64,000 nt of DNA from G965261775 sp965261775 (lineage in GTDB: Bacteria > Pseudomonadota > Gammaproteobacteria > Eutrophobiales > Eutrophobiaceae), in the NCBI GenBank assembly GCA_965261775.1, contig OZ253477.1, positions 434,001 to 498,000 of the forward strand, given 5' to 3'. The position numbers were made by a program, and so were the translations under genes. Below, in pieces: positions 16,134 to 25,196 of this stretch (position 1 is its first letter; every line of letters begins with the position of its first letter). The notes under the pieces were generated by a model. The model made no database searches. It was not told where the DNA came from and saw nothing but the letters and a program-made list of their open reading frames with translations.

Positions 16134-17987
16134 TTAGTCTTCTGTTTCTGTTAGGAAGAACCACGCCATTTTACCCCATTCTTGACGTGTTTCGAAAAAA
16201 CGGGGTTGATGAACGACTTCTTCCATCTCGTACCGCGCCCAAGCGGCGAACAGCAATTCTAGCGTATCGGCAGCCTTATGAATTCGGTTGAGTAAGTCGC
16301 TATCTGTTTCGGCTTCACCAATATTTGGTTCCAGAGATTCTAGAAGTTGATCATAAAACGGATGATTAGTGTTGAACACGATTTCAGTAAGTCCTCCTTG
16401 CTTGTGCTCAACATTAAAGAAAGCATACCCATCCATTGCTTTGGTTAAGAAAACAACTTTTCGATTCCGAATGAACGTCGCATTTGCGATTTTCTTAGCC
16501 TCATCTTCGGGATAGTCTTTGTCAATTTTTAAATCTTCCTCAAAACTTTTACGCGCTTCGTCATTAAATTCCTCAGAATCTGCCTCCGTCTTATGACCTT
16601 GCTCAGCACGTTCCTTAAACTTAGATGTCGCCAAATCTTCTACCGTTGGCTTGTCATGCCGATCACCTCTGGCTCTTCTTCCAGCAGTTTGTCTCTTCAA
16701 CCGATTTCGGACTTCTCCAATCTGCTTCCTGATATGTTCGATAATTGGTAAGAGAAACCATTTTGGATCACCGTCCTGCTCAAGCCGTTCCCGAAATTTA
16801 GAGTATGACTCACCGGGGTTGGCTTCGGACTTCCAGTCAAACTGCGCCATGTGTGAAAACACAGTTGCGCTTTGTTTGGTATTTGTCACACCAAAGACTT
16901 CATCTAGCGTTGAAGGAAACTCAACTTCAACCCCCCACCATCTTTCAGTAGGGTCATAACTGTTTGTCCATGCCGGGTCAAGATCAAGCTCTCTGCCTTC
17001 ACGAACAATTGAAAGCCCGACATTCTTTGCAGCATGTTTACCGTAAGGCTTCGCACCTCGATCACTTTTGTCGTCAGGAACCGTTTCCGGCCTTGCCCAG
17101 CTCATACGAACGGTCACCTCGTGAATTTTTCCGTCGTAAACTATGGGGCACACTTCATCCCCATTTCCCCATGATTGGAACATTGCTTCTTTGTCAAATG
17201 GGGCTGGAGTTGATGAATTCGGCATCAAATAAAGCGGATCATTGACCCTGACTTTCTCATCGTAATCGTAATCGTACGTCGATTGATCTTCGAGGAGCTG
17301 ACCGTCGAGGAGTGCAAGCAATCGAATGGAAATTTTCCCATCGTTGATAAACTTACGATACATCCGGCCCACTATGGTCTCGGTGTGTCGGAGCGTTGCG
17401 TTAGCGCCTTTCCACGTCAGCCGATGCTCGTCAAATTTTGACCACAGAATTAGAGTTCCTGATGTTCCAATTTGCGAGTGTTTTCGCCATTTTTTAGGGA
17501 GCGGTTTTTCTGCAGGTGGAGGGACGGAGGAAAGATGCCCACTTTCAATTTCTGCAACGTCAAGATAGGAGTACATCGCGTTATCGGGGCCACTCTGCCA
17601 TGTCCAAACGTCAAGGTGACGACATTGTGAAATAGATGAATTTGGCAGCCCCATACCAAATCGGCCAATCCCTTTCCTATCCTCAAGGTGCGTTCCGTTG
17701 CCAAACTGCAAGGCGAGGCGTAGTGTTTCGGGATCCATGCCTTCACCATTATCTAGAACTCCGATTTCGGTAATCCGCCTCCTGCTCTGTTCGTTCACTA
17801 ACCTGTGAGATTCAACACAAATCAGTTCAATATCTTTTGCCTTTGCCTGGACAGCATTATCTATGATCTCGGCAAGTGCATAAGCAGTGTTCTTGTAACC
17901 ACTGTCACGCATGGCGCGAACCGCCAATTTGGGTGGGATAATTCCATTGTCTGCCTTTGAATTCTCAATCTCTGTAGTCTGGTTCAT
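16134..17987 (-). CDS. sspG: SspG-like GHKL (HSP90/MutL-type) ATPase
   Basis: The 617-residue protein shows the Bergerat ATP-binding fold: the N-box ALAEIIDNAVQA (37-48), the G1 box VLDNGEGMD near 78 and the G2 box GIGRFGMGLPNSS near 106. Such ATPases use ATP-driven dimerisation as a clamp, as in MutL or MORC proteins. The rest is of unknown fold with a highly charged linker near 470-510. It overlaps the helicase gene by 23 bases and is followed 3 bases later by the PLD gene, which shows a tight operon. Assignment as SspG rests on this neighbourhood behind sspBCD. Confidence 0.77.
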   Translation of the reverse strand: MNQTTEIENSKADNGIIPPKLAVRAMRDSGYKNTAYALAEIIDNAVQAKAKDIELICVESHRLVNEQSRRRITEIGVLDNGEGMDPETLRLALQFGNGTHLEDRKGIGRFGMGLPNSSISQCRHLDVWTWQSGPDNAMYSYLDVAEIESGHLSSVPPPAEKPLPKKWRKHSQIGTSGTLILWSKFDEHRLTWKGANATLRHTETIVGRMYRKFINDGKISIRLLALLDGQLLEDQSTYDYDYDEKVRVNDPLYLMPNSSTPAPFDKEAMFQSWGNGDEVCPIVYDGKIHEVTVRMSWARPETVPDDKSDRGAKPYGKHAAKNVGLSIVREGRELDLDPAWTNSYDPTERWWGVEVEFPSTLDEVFGVTNTKQSATVFSHMAQFDWKSEANPGESYSKFRERLEQDGDPKWFLLPIIEHIRKQIGEVRNRLKRQTAGRRARGDRHDKPTVEDLATSKFKERAEQGHKTEADSEEFNDEARKSFEEDLKIDKDYPEDEAKKIANATFIRNRKVVFLTKAMDGYAFFNVEHKQGGLTEIVFNTNHPFYDQLLESLEPNIGEAETDSDLLNRIHKAADTLELLFAAWARYEMEEVVHQPRFFETRQEWGKMAWFFLTETED

Positions 17988-19623
17988 TCCAAACGTCCTC
18001 CCAGTTCTTGAAGGCTTCGGCTATGCTTCCAAAGCCCGGTAAATGTGGATCAACAACGGTAACAATTTCTGCCTCAGTATTACCGCCAGCTTTTACTCCG
18101 CGTGTCGCCCGCCCAACCATTTGACTATACAACACCAAAGAGCGTGTGGGGCGTGCAATAATCACCGCGCTCGTCGCCGGAGCGTCGAATCCGGTCGTTA
18201 AAACACCGTAGTTTATCAAGACCATAGCCTGATTCGCGTTACTCCTAAAGCGTCTAATCACGCGCTCACGCTCGGACTTGTTCGTTGTACCGGTCACAAC
18301 GAACGCCTTGTGCCCTCGCAGTGCAATGATCGCAGTAAGCATTCTAGCGTTCTGAACGGATGGTGCAAAAACGAGAATCCGCTTATGACGTGTTATTAGC
18401 TCCTCAATCGCGGATATGATTTCAAGATTTCTCTGAATGTCCTCGCCTAGCTTGTCCAGCAAAGTTTCCGGCACATCTATTGCGGATGAAAGATTTCTAA
18501 TATCGTCATCTGTCAGCTCTAAACCTGCATCAGAATTTAAGGTTTTAAAAATAGGCTTGGCTAAGTATTGTTCTTCAATTAGAAAACTAACAGGATCGTC
18601 ATATCCCTCAACCTCCAATGTGACTTTTGAGGCATCAAAATAGTCGGATAGCTTCTTGTCTTCCTCAATATTCGACCAGCTCCTCCCTGGTGTTGCCGTT
18701 AGACCGAGCAATGCGTTTCGTGGACGTTTTGTATGTAAAGCTGTAAGAATGGCAGCATAGGTTGGTGCGATTGCTTGATGTGCCTCATCGATGATCGTCA
18801 GCGTCACGCGATCAGCGAGTTTGGGTAAAGTGGCTGGATCACGTTTATCAAGAGCCGCCATTTTACCAAGCCCCGCAACAATCAGGCCATCGGTTGTGTT
18901 GAGAAGATCAGGATTGCGATTGCCCCAAAATCGTATAAGGCTTAAATTTCGATTTCCAAGAGAACGCCAAGCACAATCAAACTCGTCGGCGGCCTGGTCG
19001 AGAAGCTCAGCATTTTGTGCAAGCCAACATACGACTGTTGGCTCATTTCTTTTGAGGTAGGAAGAAATGATGTGCATCGCAGTGCGCGTTTTCCCTGCCC
19101 CTGTTAGCATGTGCAAAACAACCTTTCGCGGGTCGGACGAAAGAATGCGCATAACCTTGTCACCGGCTTTTCGCTGATGGTCAAATAGCCCGTAACCTGC
19201 TTTGACCTGCCCTATATCTGGTTGTCGATCTTCGGGTGCTCGTTCGTCTTCAACAATACCGAAGAATGAGAACAGCTTCGGCAGTACATTTTTATCCGCA
19301 GTAATCTGATTCAAATCGCTATAGAGGTCGCGATCATTCGTCGAAATCCCTAATTTTTTGCCAAGCTCCCGCGCCTTTGGAAGAGGCAACATCCGTAAGA
19401 TCTTTTCTCTCAGTTGCGGATCGCGAAGTGTATCAGATGCATCTAGCAGTTGGGTTGCCAGTTCGCCAAAACGTTGACCCAAAACCAAATCCGGGTCCAA
19501 TCCTTGCAAAGTATCAAAAATCGATGGGGCAATAAGCTCTCGCAACGATGCAGGCTTTGCATCCTGTAGTAAGGCTGAAAATGCCAAGCCAGGAGCCGCC
19601 AATGTGTTAGAAGAAGAATTCAT
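17965..19623 (-). CDS. sspF: SspF-like DEAD/DEAH-box helicase
   Basis: The 552-residue protein is a superfamily 2 helicase: Walker A HMLTGAGKTRTAM, motif II IIDEAHQAI, motif III LTATPGRSW, then ILVFAPSVQNARML and, for motif VI, YSQMVGRATRG. The first 130 residues are a separate helical region without recognised motifs. It probably supplies DNA translocation or target scanning for the SspFGH restriction module. A 194-base gap separates it from sspD, so it may have its own promoter. The start ATG at 19623 is followed by a Ser/Asn-rich tail, which is a reasonable N-terminus. Confidence 0.77.
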   Translation of the reverse strand: MNSSSNTLAAPGLAFSALLQDAKPASLRELIAPSIFDTLQGLDPDLVLGQRFGELATQLLDASDTLRDPQLREKILRMLPLPKARELGKKLGISTNDRDLYSDLNQITADKNVLPKLFSFFGIVEDERAPEDRQPDIGQVKAGYGLFDHQRKAGDKVMRILSSDPRKVVLHMLTGAGKTRTAMHIISSYLKRNEPTVVCWLAQNAELLDQAADEFDCAWRSLGNRNLSLIRFWGNRNPDLLNTTDGLIVAGLGKMAALDKRDPATLPKLADRVTLTIIDEAHQAIAPTYAAILTALHTKRPRNALLGLTATPGRSWSNIEEDKKLSDYFDASKVTLEVEGYDDPVSFLIEEQYLAKPIFKTLNSDAGLELTDDDIRNLSSAIDVPETLLDKLGEDIQRNLEIISAIEELITRHKRILVFAPSVQNARMLTAIIALRGHKAFVVTGTTNKSERERVIRRFRSNANQAMVLINYGVLTTGFDAPATSAVIIARPTRSLVLYSQMVGRATRGVKAGGNTEAEIVTVVDPHLPGFGSIAEAFKNWEDVWNEPDYRD

Positions 19624-19817
19624 AGATTATTTATAATAACAAGTTACCTTTTCGTCAACGATATATGTCTCAAAGCATTTCTCGTGTTCGAAAATGCAAC
19701 AATCTATTGGTAGAAAAAGAGAATAAATACATGCGTCTTGTCTTAAACAACAAGGTCAGGAAGCGTTGCATTTTTATCTCCCGTATCTTTGTGTTAGCTG
19801 TGAGTCAACAGAAAAAT

Positions 19818-20657
19818 CTATTTGTGACAGGCAATGCATACTTTTGTTTTGCCATATAGATCATCTATATCTAAAGGATCGGTGTCCGGGCGCAAAGGGT
19901 TTGGCTGAATTCGGTCTTTTAGGCGAGCCAGTCTTTGCGCGTGCTCTTTTTTAATCTGTTTGATGCGCTCAGGATGTGACAGTTCTTCCAGGGATTCTCC
20001 CTGGCTCCAGGTAAAGGGAGAACCGTGATCAACTGCGTTTTTCTCATAGGCTTTTGCTTCTTCAAACGCCTCCGGGTGCTCTTCCATTAGCCGCGCCCAT
20101 TCAATTTTTTGTTGAAAAAAACAGAATGTGCATCCACTCCTTGTCCGCCAGGAATAATATTTGGGTAGACCAAGACCCGCACCGTCGAGAATTTCAAGGA
20201 CACCAACTTTATCTATACCTGTTTCCTTGAAGGGCAGTTTGATTTTCAGATTGTCGTGCCTGGAAGAATAGCCTTCTCTATATTCTTCATCTCCCCGAAT
20301 AGCGACATAGCTATATACCGTTAGCCCCTCATCAAGCATGGGGCGTACCCACATTTCAAATGGACGAAGCTTGAGCTGCCTCGTACACCATCGCGTTTGG
20401 GCCGAAGGTAAAAAATCATTATATTGTTTTAGCCAAAAATCAAAGTCACGATCCGGGTTAAGACGCAAGATCGGCTGACCAAGGAACCCCTCTAACCGCC
20501 CCAGATATTCATAAACTTCAGGCAATTCCTTTCCCGTATCGGTAAAGAAATATTCCAGTTCAATTTCCGGGTAGTGTTGTCGCATATAAACGGCTAATGC
20601 GGCGCTATCCCTTCCGCCAGACAATCCTAAAACATGTTTTTCTCTTTCTGACATCAT
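19818..20657 (-). CDS. sspD: SspD, PAPS-reductase-type ATP pyrophosphatase of the phosphorothioation system
   Basis: The 279-residue protein has the PP-loop LSGGRDSAALA (12-22), which binds and adenylates through ATP, followed by YFFTDTGKELPEVY, as in DndC and PAPS reductases. A Cys pair in SGCTFCFFQQKIEW near residue 170 and two further Cys close to the C-terminus (VCIACHK) could ligate an Fe-S cluster. In the Ssp system SspD helps activate the DNA backbone for sulphur insertion, with SspA as sulphur donor. The start ATG overlaps the sspC stop as TAATG. Confidence 0.88.
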   Translation of the reverse strand: MMSEREKHVLGLSGGRDSAALAVYMRQHYPEIELEYFFTDTGKELPEVYEYLGRLEGFLGQPILRLNPDRDFDFWLKQYNDFLPSAQTRWCTRQLKLRPFEMWVRPMLDEGLTVYSYVAIRGDEEYREGYSSRHDNLKIKLPFKETGIDKVGVLEILDGAGLGLPKYYSWRTRSGCTFCFFQQKIEWARLMEEHPEAFEEAKAYEKNAVDHGSPFTWSQGESLEELSHPERIKQIKKEHAQRLARLKDRIQPNPLRPDTDPLDIDDLYGKTKVCIACHK

Positions 20658-23600
20658 TAACTTGCCGCTCGGCTTTTTCTTTCCTGCTTAGGCTTGGCCT
20701 GCCCTCGCATGTAGTGAGCACTCAGTTCAGCAAGCGCCGCCAGGATTATATTTCGGCTATTCGTATCAACCGTTTCCAACGTGATAGAAACACGCTTTAT
20801 AAGGTCATTAATCGCCGCACGATCTGAGTCGATAACATCAAACTCTTCTAGTATGGGTGTAGGTCTTCCTTCCATTCCGACAACAACCGCCATCGCTTGC
20901 CGTTTTTCAGGTCGTCCTTTGATACGGGTGAAAGTTTCGGCCCTTAGAAACTTTTGCGCCATGTCAGCGATTTCCATCGCGGCATGATCCATGTCTGGAT
21001 CAACCCAGTCACGAGGCGGTTTATTCGCAGCCAGGCTGGCAATGCCTTCAAAGGCAGCATCGCTACCATCGTATTGGGCTACACGTCCTACAAAAGCATC
21101 AAGCCGGAAATCCCCCGCCAGTTCTTTAACGTTGATAGCCCTTTCCTTTAATTCTGAAAGAGATTGTCGAGAAAGATTAGGAACCTGCAACTCATCAAGC
21201 ATCATGTCCCTGAGACGATGGAGCATTAAAGGATAAGCCTGGACGAGCTCCTGCAACCCTTCGTCCACCACAGAAACGATCCCTTGAATATTCTGTGTGT
21301 TCGGAGAGTTCCCCTGCTTACCTTTTAACAAGGCGGGGATATCATCAAACAGGAATTTGTTCGGATCTTGAGCGCGCTTAAAGATATCGCGTACCTTGAC
21401 GGCGTTGGCCGAAAGGCGCATTGTGCGCTTGGTCCATTGCGGTAATTGTTCGTATATCGCTACCAAACCACGCGCAATATCAATGGGCTCCGGATGTTTC
21501 AGTTCGTTATTTTTGTCCAAATCATGAACAATATCTGACATATCCGATAGCAATCGGCGAGAAACCTTATTAAGGGCCATCCAGCGCAACTGAATGGTTT
21601 CCGCATCCTTGGCTAAATATTCAACGTCAACATCGTCAAACCGCGCACGGAAGATACCTTCTCGATAAATGGCAAGGTTTTCTCGCTGCGACAAAATAAA
21701 TGCGACAGACAGAACAGGCATTAATCCTTCTTTAATGCCGTAAGGTGGTTGAGACCAGACTTTGTCGTAGATTTCTGATATTGAAACAGCACGCTTCTTA
21801 TTCTTTTTGATATATTGTTTCGCTTCGTTCCATGCCGGAGATATTCTGGGGTCATCCTTCTTTGATGGAGAAACAAAACGCCATCCCTCTTTCGTATCAG
21901 AATACAAACCCGTTTTTTCAAGGAGTGACGCAAATAAACCGCCATCAGCAGGGTATCCTTCTATACCAAGACGCGCCTCACCTTCGTTGTTGACCATGCG
22001 TTTCAACAAAGCATTTTGTGCGGCAATAGCACTACCGGATGGTTTTTGCCTGTTTAAGAGTTCGTTACGAATCCTGGGACACTGATCAAAATATTTATCA
22101 GCAAGTTCAGAAGCCAGGCTGTTTAAATCGACCTGGCGATACCGCTTTGGTGAATGGCGTTTACGATGCCATTCGGCTTGATCAAAGGATTTATTCAATT
22201 CTGATTCAAGCCGCGCCTGTACCTCAGCTAGTCGGGCAGATACCTCGCGACGCGCAACAGGATCGCCCGCCAACTCAGGATGTTCATTATTAATTTTATC
22301 TAACGTTAATAACTCACGTGCAAGGGTGACAATAGCCCGGGAGCGTTTGGAAAACCCTACCACCACATCCCACTGGTTACTTAGCCTGGCTGCTTTACGG
22401 CATAATTTTTTAACCGTCTCTTCATTTTCACCTTGCGTTGGAATTACCAGCAGGAATTCGCCAATAACACCATTTTTGGGTTTAAAACGAGATGCCAGTT
22501 CAACAATATCGCTCGCTGGTGCAATATTCACATCAAACCAACGCATCGCCCCTACTTCGTGATAGTGACGCTTTGCGAGAATCGGCTGAAGACCTGCCAG
22601 CGCTTTCAGGGCGGTAAAATCAATTTCATCCATTTCCTCTATAATCTTTCTAACTGCTTGATCAAAATCAAAATCACTTCCGGCAAATATGGCGTGTGCA
22701 TCCTGGAATTTTTTAAATATTGTCAAGGACCACTTATCAAGTTGCGAAAGCCCACGCTTCAATGAGTTCTCTGTTTCTTCCGGGAAACACGTCTTGAGGA
22801 GCTCAAAGTTTGGCACCAACCCTGACCGCTCTTTGAATAGATCAATGACCGCAATTGTTTTTAGCAAGTTAATATGAAATGCATCTCCCCCAATAGCGTC
22901 GCAACGTTCCAAAGCCTCTGCGGCAAGCGCCCATCTGTGCCCATCTGGAGAAGCCAGAATGGAAGGCTCAAGATTTGTGCGCAAATAATCCCAAAGCTTC
23001 TCTGGTCGATAAAGATCGTTTTCTGTCGCTGAGTAAAGATAATCCTGAAACCCATGAGGTTCGGATGAATTAAGAAAGCCAAAGAGGCTGCGCTGGTTTT
23101 GCCCGAAACGCCGACGAGAAATGGGGCCAAGCAAACAGGCCACCACCGGATGTAATGGCCAGCAATTCTCCAAAGTCCTGGCCAAACTCGCTGTATCGTT
23201 TGCCTGGTCGCGACGCGCCAAACGAGCAACCGCGACTGATAATTGACCCGGCTTCTTCGTTTTGTGGTTGCTCTCAATTGCACGAGAGATCAGGTCAATC
23301 TGTTCTTCGCCAACTGTGTTGACAGGAAGGTCGATAAATCGTCCCTGAATTTTGGCCCATTCGTCGCGCATTTCATGAGAAAGGCGATGCGTATATTCCT
23401 CAAATGCCTGGTGTAAAACACCAATGAGAAGAAGTCGTCTATTGCTTCGTGAAGCTGCTTCGGCAAGTTGTTGAAAAATATAGATATCCGTCCCATCTTG
23501 AGCGGCCACTTCCAGAAATTTTCCCATTTCATCAATGAATAGAATCAAGCCGCCGTGAGTTTTTTCGGGCTTGTTTGTCGCGACTTCCTTTAATTTGGCT

Positions 23601-24052
23601 ATAAGACGATCTTCAGTCCAACCCCCTCGCGGGCGACGCGCTATGAACCCCGATTCTTTCAGGGATTCCCCAATAACGGTAACGGGATTTTCCCGGCGTC
23701 CGACAATCGGTAAAACCCGCCAACCTTTTGAACCGGTGGGAAGCGCCTTCCGCATTTTATCGGTAAGTTTTTGACCAAAAATTTTTGCGGCTTGCTTTTG
23801 GAGCCTTTGATTACCATTTAGCAGAGCGCTTAAAGCAACAGCCAGACTTGATTTTCCGCTACCGTATGGGCCTGTCCACGAAAAAGCTCCTTGCCCCGTT
23901 TCTGAAACGTGTCTGGCCATAGATAGCAGAATATTTTCCGATGATTGGGGGCATATAAAACCGTCAAGCGCATTCGGCTCCTCCAGGTCTGTATCGATCC
24001 GTATCGCTTTTTGGAATCGTCGTGCGATATGGACTCGATTCTTTAATGCCAT
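20657..24052 (-). CDS. sspC: SspC, large P-loop ATPase of the phosphorothioation system
   Basis: The 1131-residue protein has Walker A WTGPYGSGKSSL (59-70) and Walker B GGLILFIDEMGKFLE near residue 170, followed by a long helical C-terminal part. The size, P-loop style and position between DUF4007 (sspB) and PP-loop (sspD) genes match SspC. In the known system it works with SspB and SspD to introduce sulphur in one strand. Both ends overlap neighbours as TAATG, so sspB, sspC and sspD are translated as a coupled set. It resembles the large ATPases of BREX in outline, but no other BREX gene is present. Confidence 0.85.
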   Translation of the reverse strand: MALKNRVHIARRFQKAIRIDTDLEEPNALDGFICPQSSENILLSMARHVSETGQGAFSWTGPYGSGKSSLAVALSALLNGNQRLQKQAAKIFGQKLTDKMRKALPTGSKGWRVLPIVGRRENPVTVIGESLKESGFIARRPRGGWTEDRLIAKLKEVATNKPEKTHGGLILFIDEMGKFLEVAAQDGTDIYIFQQLAEAASRSNRRLLLIGVLHQAFEEYTHRLSHEMRDEWAKIQGRFIDLPVNTVGEEQIDLISRAIESNHKTKKPGQLSVAVARLARRDQANDTASLARTLENCWPLHPVVACLLGPISRRRFGQNQRSLFGFLNSSEPHGFQDYLYSATENDLYRPEKLWDYLRTNLEPSILASPDGHRWALAAEALERCDAIGGDAFHINLLKTIAVIDLFKERSGLVPNFELLKTCFPEETENSLKRGLSQLDKWSLTIFKKFQDAHAIFAGSDFDFDQAVRKIIEEMDEIDFTALKALAGLQPILAKRHYHEVGAMRWFDVNIAPASDIVELASRFKPKNGVIGEFLLVIPTQGENEETVKKLCRKAARLSNQWDVVVGFSKRSRAIVTLARELLTLDKINNEHPELAGDPVARREVSARLAEVQARLESELNKSFDQAEWHRKRHSPKRYRQVDLNSLASELADKYFDQCPRIRNELLNRQKPSGSAIAAQNALLKRMVNNEGEARLGIEGYPADGGLFASLLEKTGLYSDTKEGWRFVSPSKKDDPRISPAWNEAKQYIKKNKKRAVSISEIYDKVWSQPPYGIKEGLMPVLSVAFILSQRENLAIYREGIFRARFDDVDVEYLAKDAETIQLRWMALNKVSRRLLSDMSDIVHDLDKNNELKHPEPIDIARGLVAIYEQLPQWTKRTMRLSANAVKVRDIFKRAQDPNKFLFDDIPALLKGKQGNSPNTQNIQGIVSVVDEGLQELVQAYPLMLHRLRDMMLDELQVPNLSRQSLSELKERAINVKELAGDFRLDAFVGRVAQYDGSDAAFEGIASLAANKPPRDWVDPDMDHAAMEIADMAQKFLRAETFTRIKGRPEKRQAMAVVVGMEGRPTPILEEFDVIDSDRAAINDLIKRVSITLETVDTNSRNIILAALAELSAHYMRGQAKPKQERKSRAAS

Positions 24053-25023
24053 TATGTTGCCTCCGTGCGGCCAGAGTTATCGTAATCACGCCTTATAAAT
24101 TCAAGGATATGCTTCGAATCTAACATTAAACCGGGGTTATTACATACAACCTGTTTCAATCCGGCTGTTTCAGAGCATCGCAAATCGCCGTTGGTTATGT
24201 CGTCAATATTTGATAAGCGATCAGCCACATCATTTTCATCAAGTAAAAAACTGCGTCCCGGCGACCCGGGTTCGTGAGCAATAGCTTCGAATGAAAGTGT
24301 TGATGCGCCAGAGCGTTGTTCTCGCCAAAACTCAAGAAGCGCATAAACAAAGGCACCATCACCCAGTGTTGATTTTTGTCCGCGTACAAATCTAAATTCA
24401 TCACGCCTGGAGACAGGTTTTATAAGCCCTAGTTCTGTTAAGGGTGATTCAAGCGAATCGTCATGGCCTGATTTTTCAGAGGCCGGCTGAGCAGCATAGG
24501 TGCGAATGAAGCAGGCAACATCGTTCTTGAGCGTAGTATGTGCTACACGTGGCCACCGCTGATCCCTGGCAAGCCTTTCAAGCCGCTTAATCAACTGATC
24601 GCGTTCAAAGGTGACAGCCGGGTAGTGGCTGAATGCCCAAAACCATGTGGTCTTTTTCTCCCATGCGGTAGCCAGTTTCCAATGAATCAGCCATAAAGAT
24701 GTTGGATGTTCCAGATAGGGGTCTTCGTTCTCATCAAACAATCTTTGACCAAACTTTGTAGTAGCAACCTGATTGGTTTCTGAAGATTCTTTTATGATTC
24801 CGGCGACGATTGCCCAATGACGCATGGAGGCAACCATATTCTTACCAACACCAAAGTGTGCAATGGCATCATCCCCCCAACACAAGGCTTTATTGTTGTC
24901 TTTTTGCTTGGTTTCAGACACGCGATCATACACCTTTTTTAACCACTCATAGCGCAATGGGAACGTTTCATGGCCTGAAAACTGTGGCCGATAGTCTTTT
25001 TGATAGAGTGGTCCACGTGCCAT
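24052..25023 (-). CDS. sspB: SspB, DUF4007-family DNA nickase of the phosphorothioation system
   Basis: The 323-residue protein starts with DYRPQFSGHETFPLRYEWLKK (residues 10-30), the hallmark of the DUF4007 family to which SspB belongs. SspB nicks one DNA strand, which gives SspD access to the phosphate. The 5' leader contains two tandem copies of a 17-bp unit (25036-25069), and a weak AGGA lies about ten bases before the ATG at 25023. It is the first gene of the coupled sspBCD operon and is divergent from sspA, which is the arrangement described for ssp loci. Confidence 0.87.
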   Translation of the reverse strand: MARGPLYQKDYRPQFSGHETFPLRYEWLKKVYDRVSETKQKDNNKALCWGDDAIAHFGVGKNMVASMRHWAIVAGIIKESSETNQVATTKFGQRLFDENEDPYLEHPTSLWLIHWKLATAWEKKTTWFWAFSHYPAVTFERDQLIKRLERLARDQRWPRVAHTTLKNDVACFIRTYAAQPASEKSGHDDSLESPLTELGLIKPVSRRDEFRFVRGQKSTLGDGAFVYALLEFWREQRSGASTLSFEAIAHEPGSPGRSFLLDENDVADRLSNIDDITNGDLRCSETAGLKQVVCNNPGLMLDSKHILEFIRRDYDNSGRTEAT

Positions 25024-25035
25024 TGTATTTTTTTC

Positions 25036-25069
25036 CTGGATGGATGGTACGTCTGGATGGATGGTACGT
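25036..25069. repeat. Perfect 2 x 17-bp tandem repeat in the sspA-sspB intergenic region
   Basis: The unit ctggatggatggtacgt occurs twice without a gap, starting 13 bases upstream of the sspB start. Each unit also contains a double ggat-g motif. Because the only gap between divergent sspA and sspB is here, the repeat could be an operator, or a slippage-prone tract in the sspB leader that tunes expression. Confidence 0.6.
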
Positions 25070-25196
25070 TCCAGGTCGACTCTAATATATTGAGTATGCT
25101 AAGGTCAATGACCATCTAAAGGCTTCCCCCAGATTAAGAATCAAGTTGAAGCAACAATAGTATTTGGACGAAAACAATATAACTTATTGACTAATA

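Noticed and set aside
20657..24052. BREX (brxC-like ATPase) interpretation of the large ATPase
   Set aside because: There is no pglX, pglZ, brxA or brxB nearby, whereas DUF4007, PP-loop and cysteine desulfurase neighbours fit the Ssp system.
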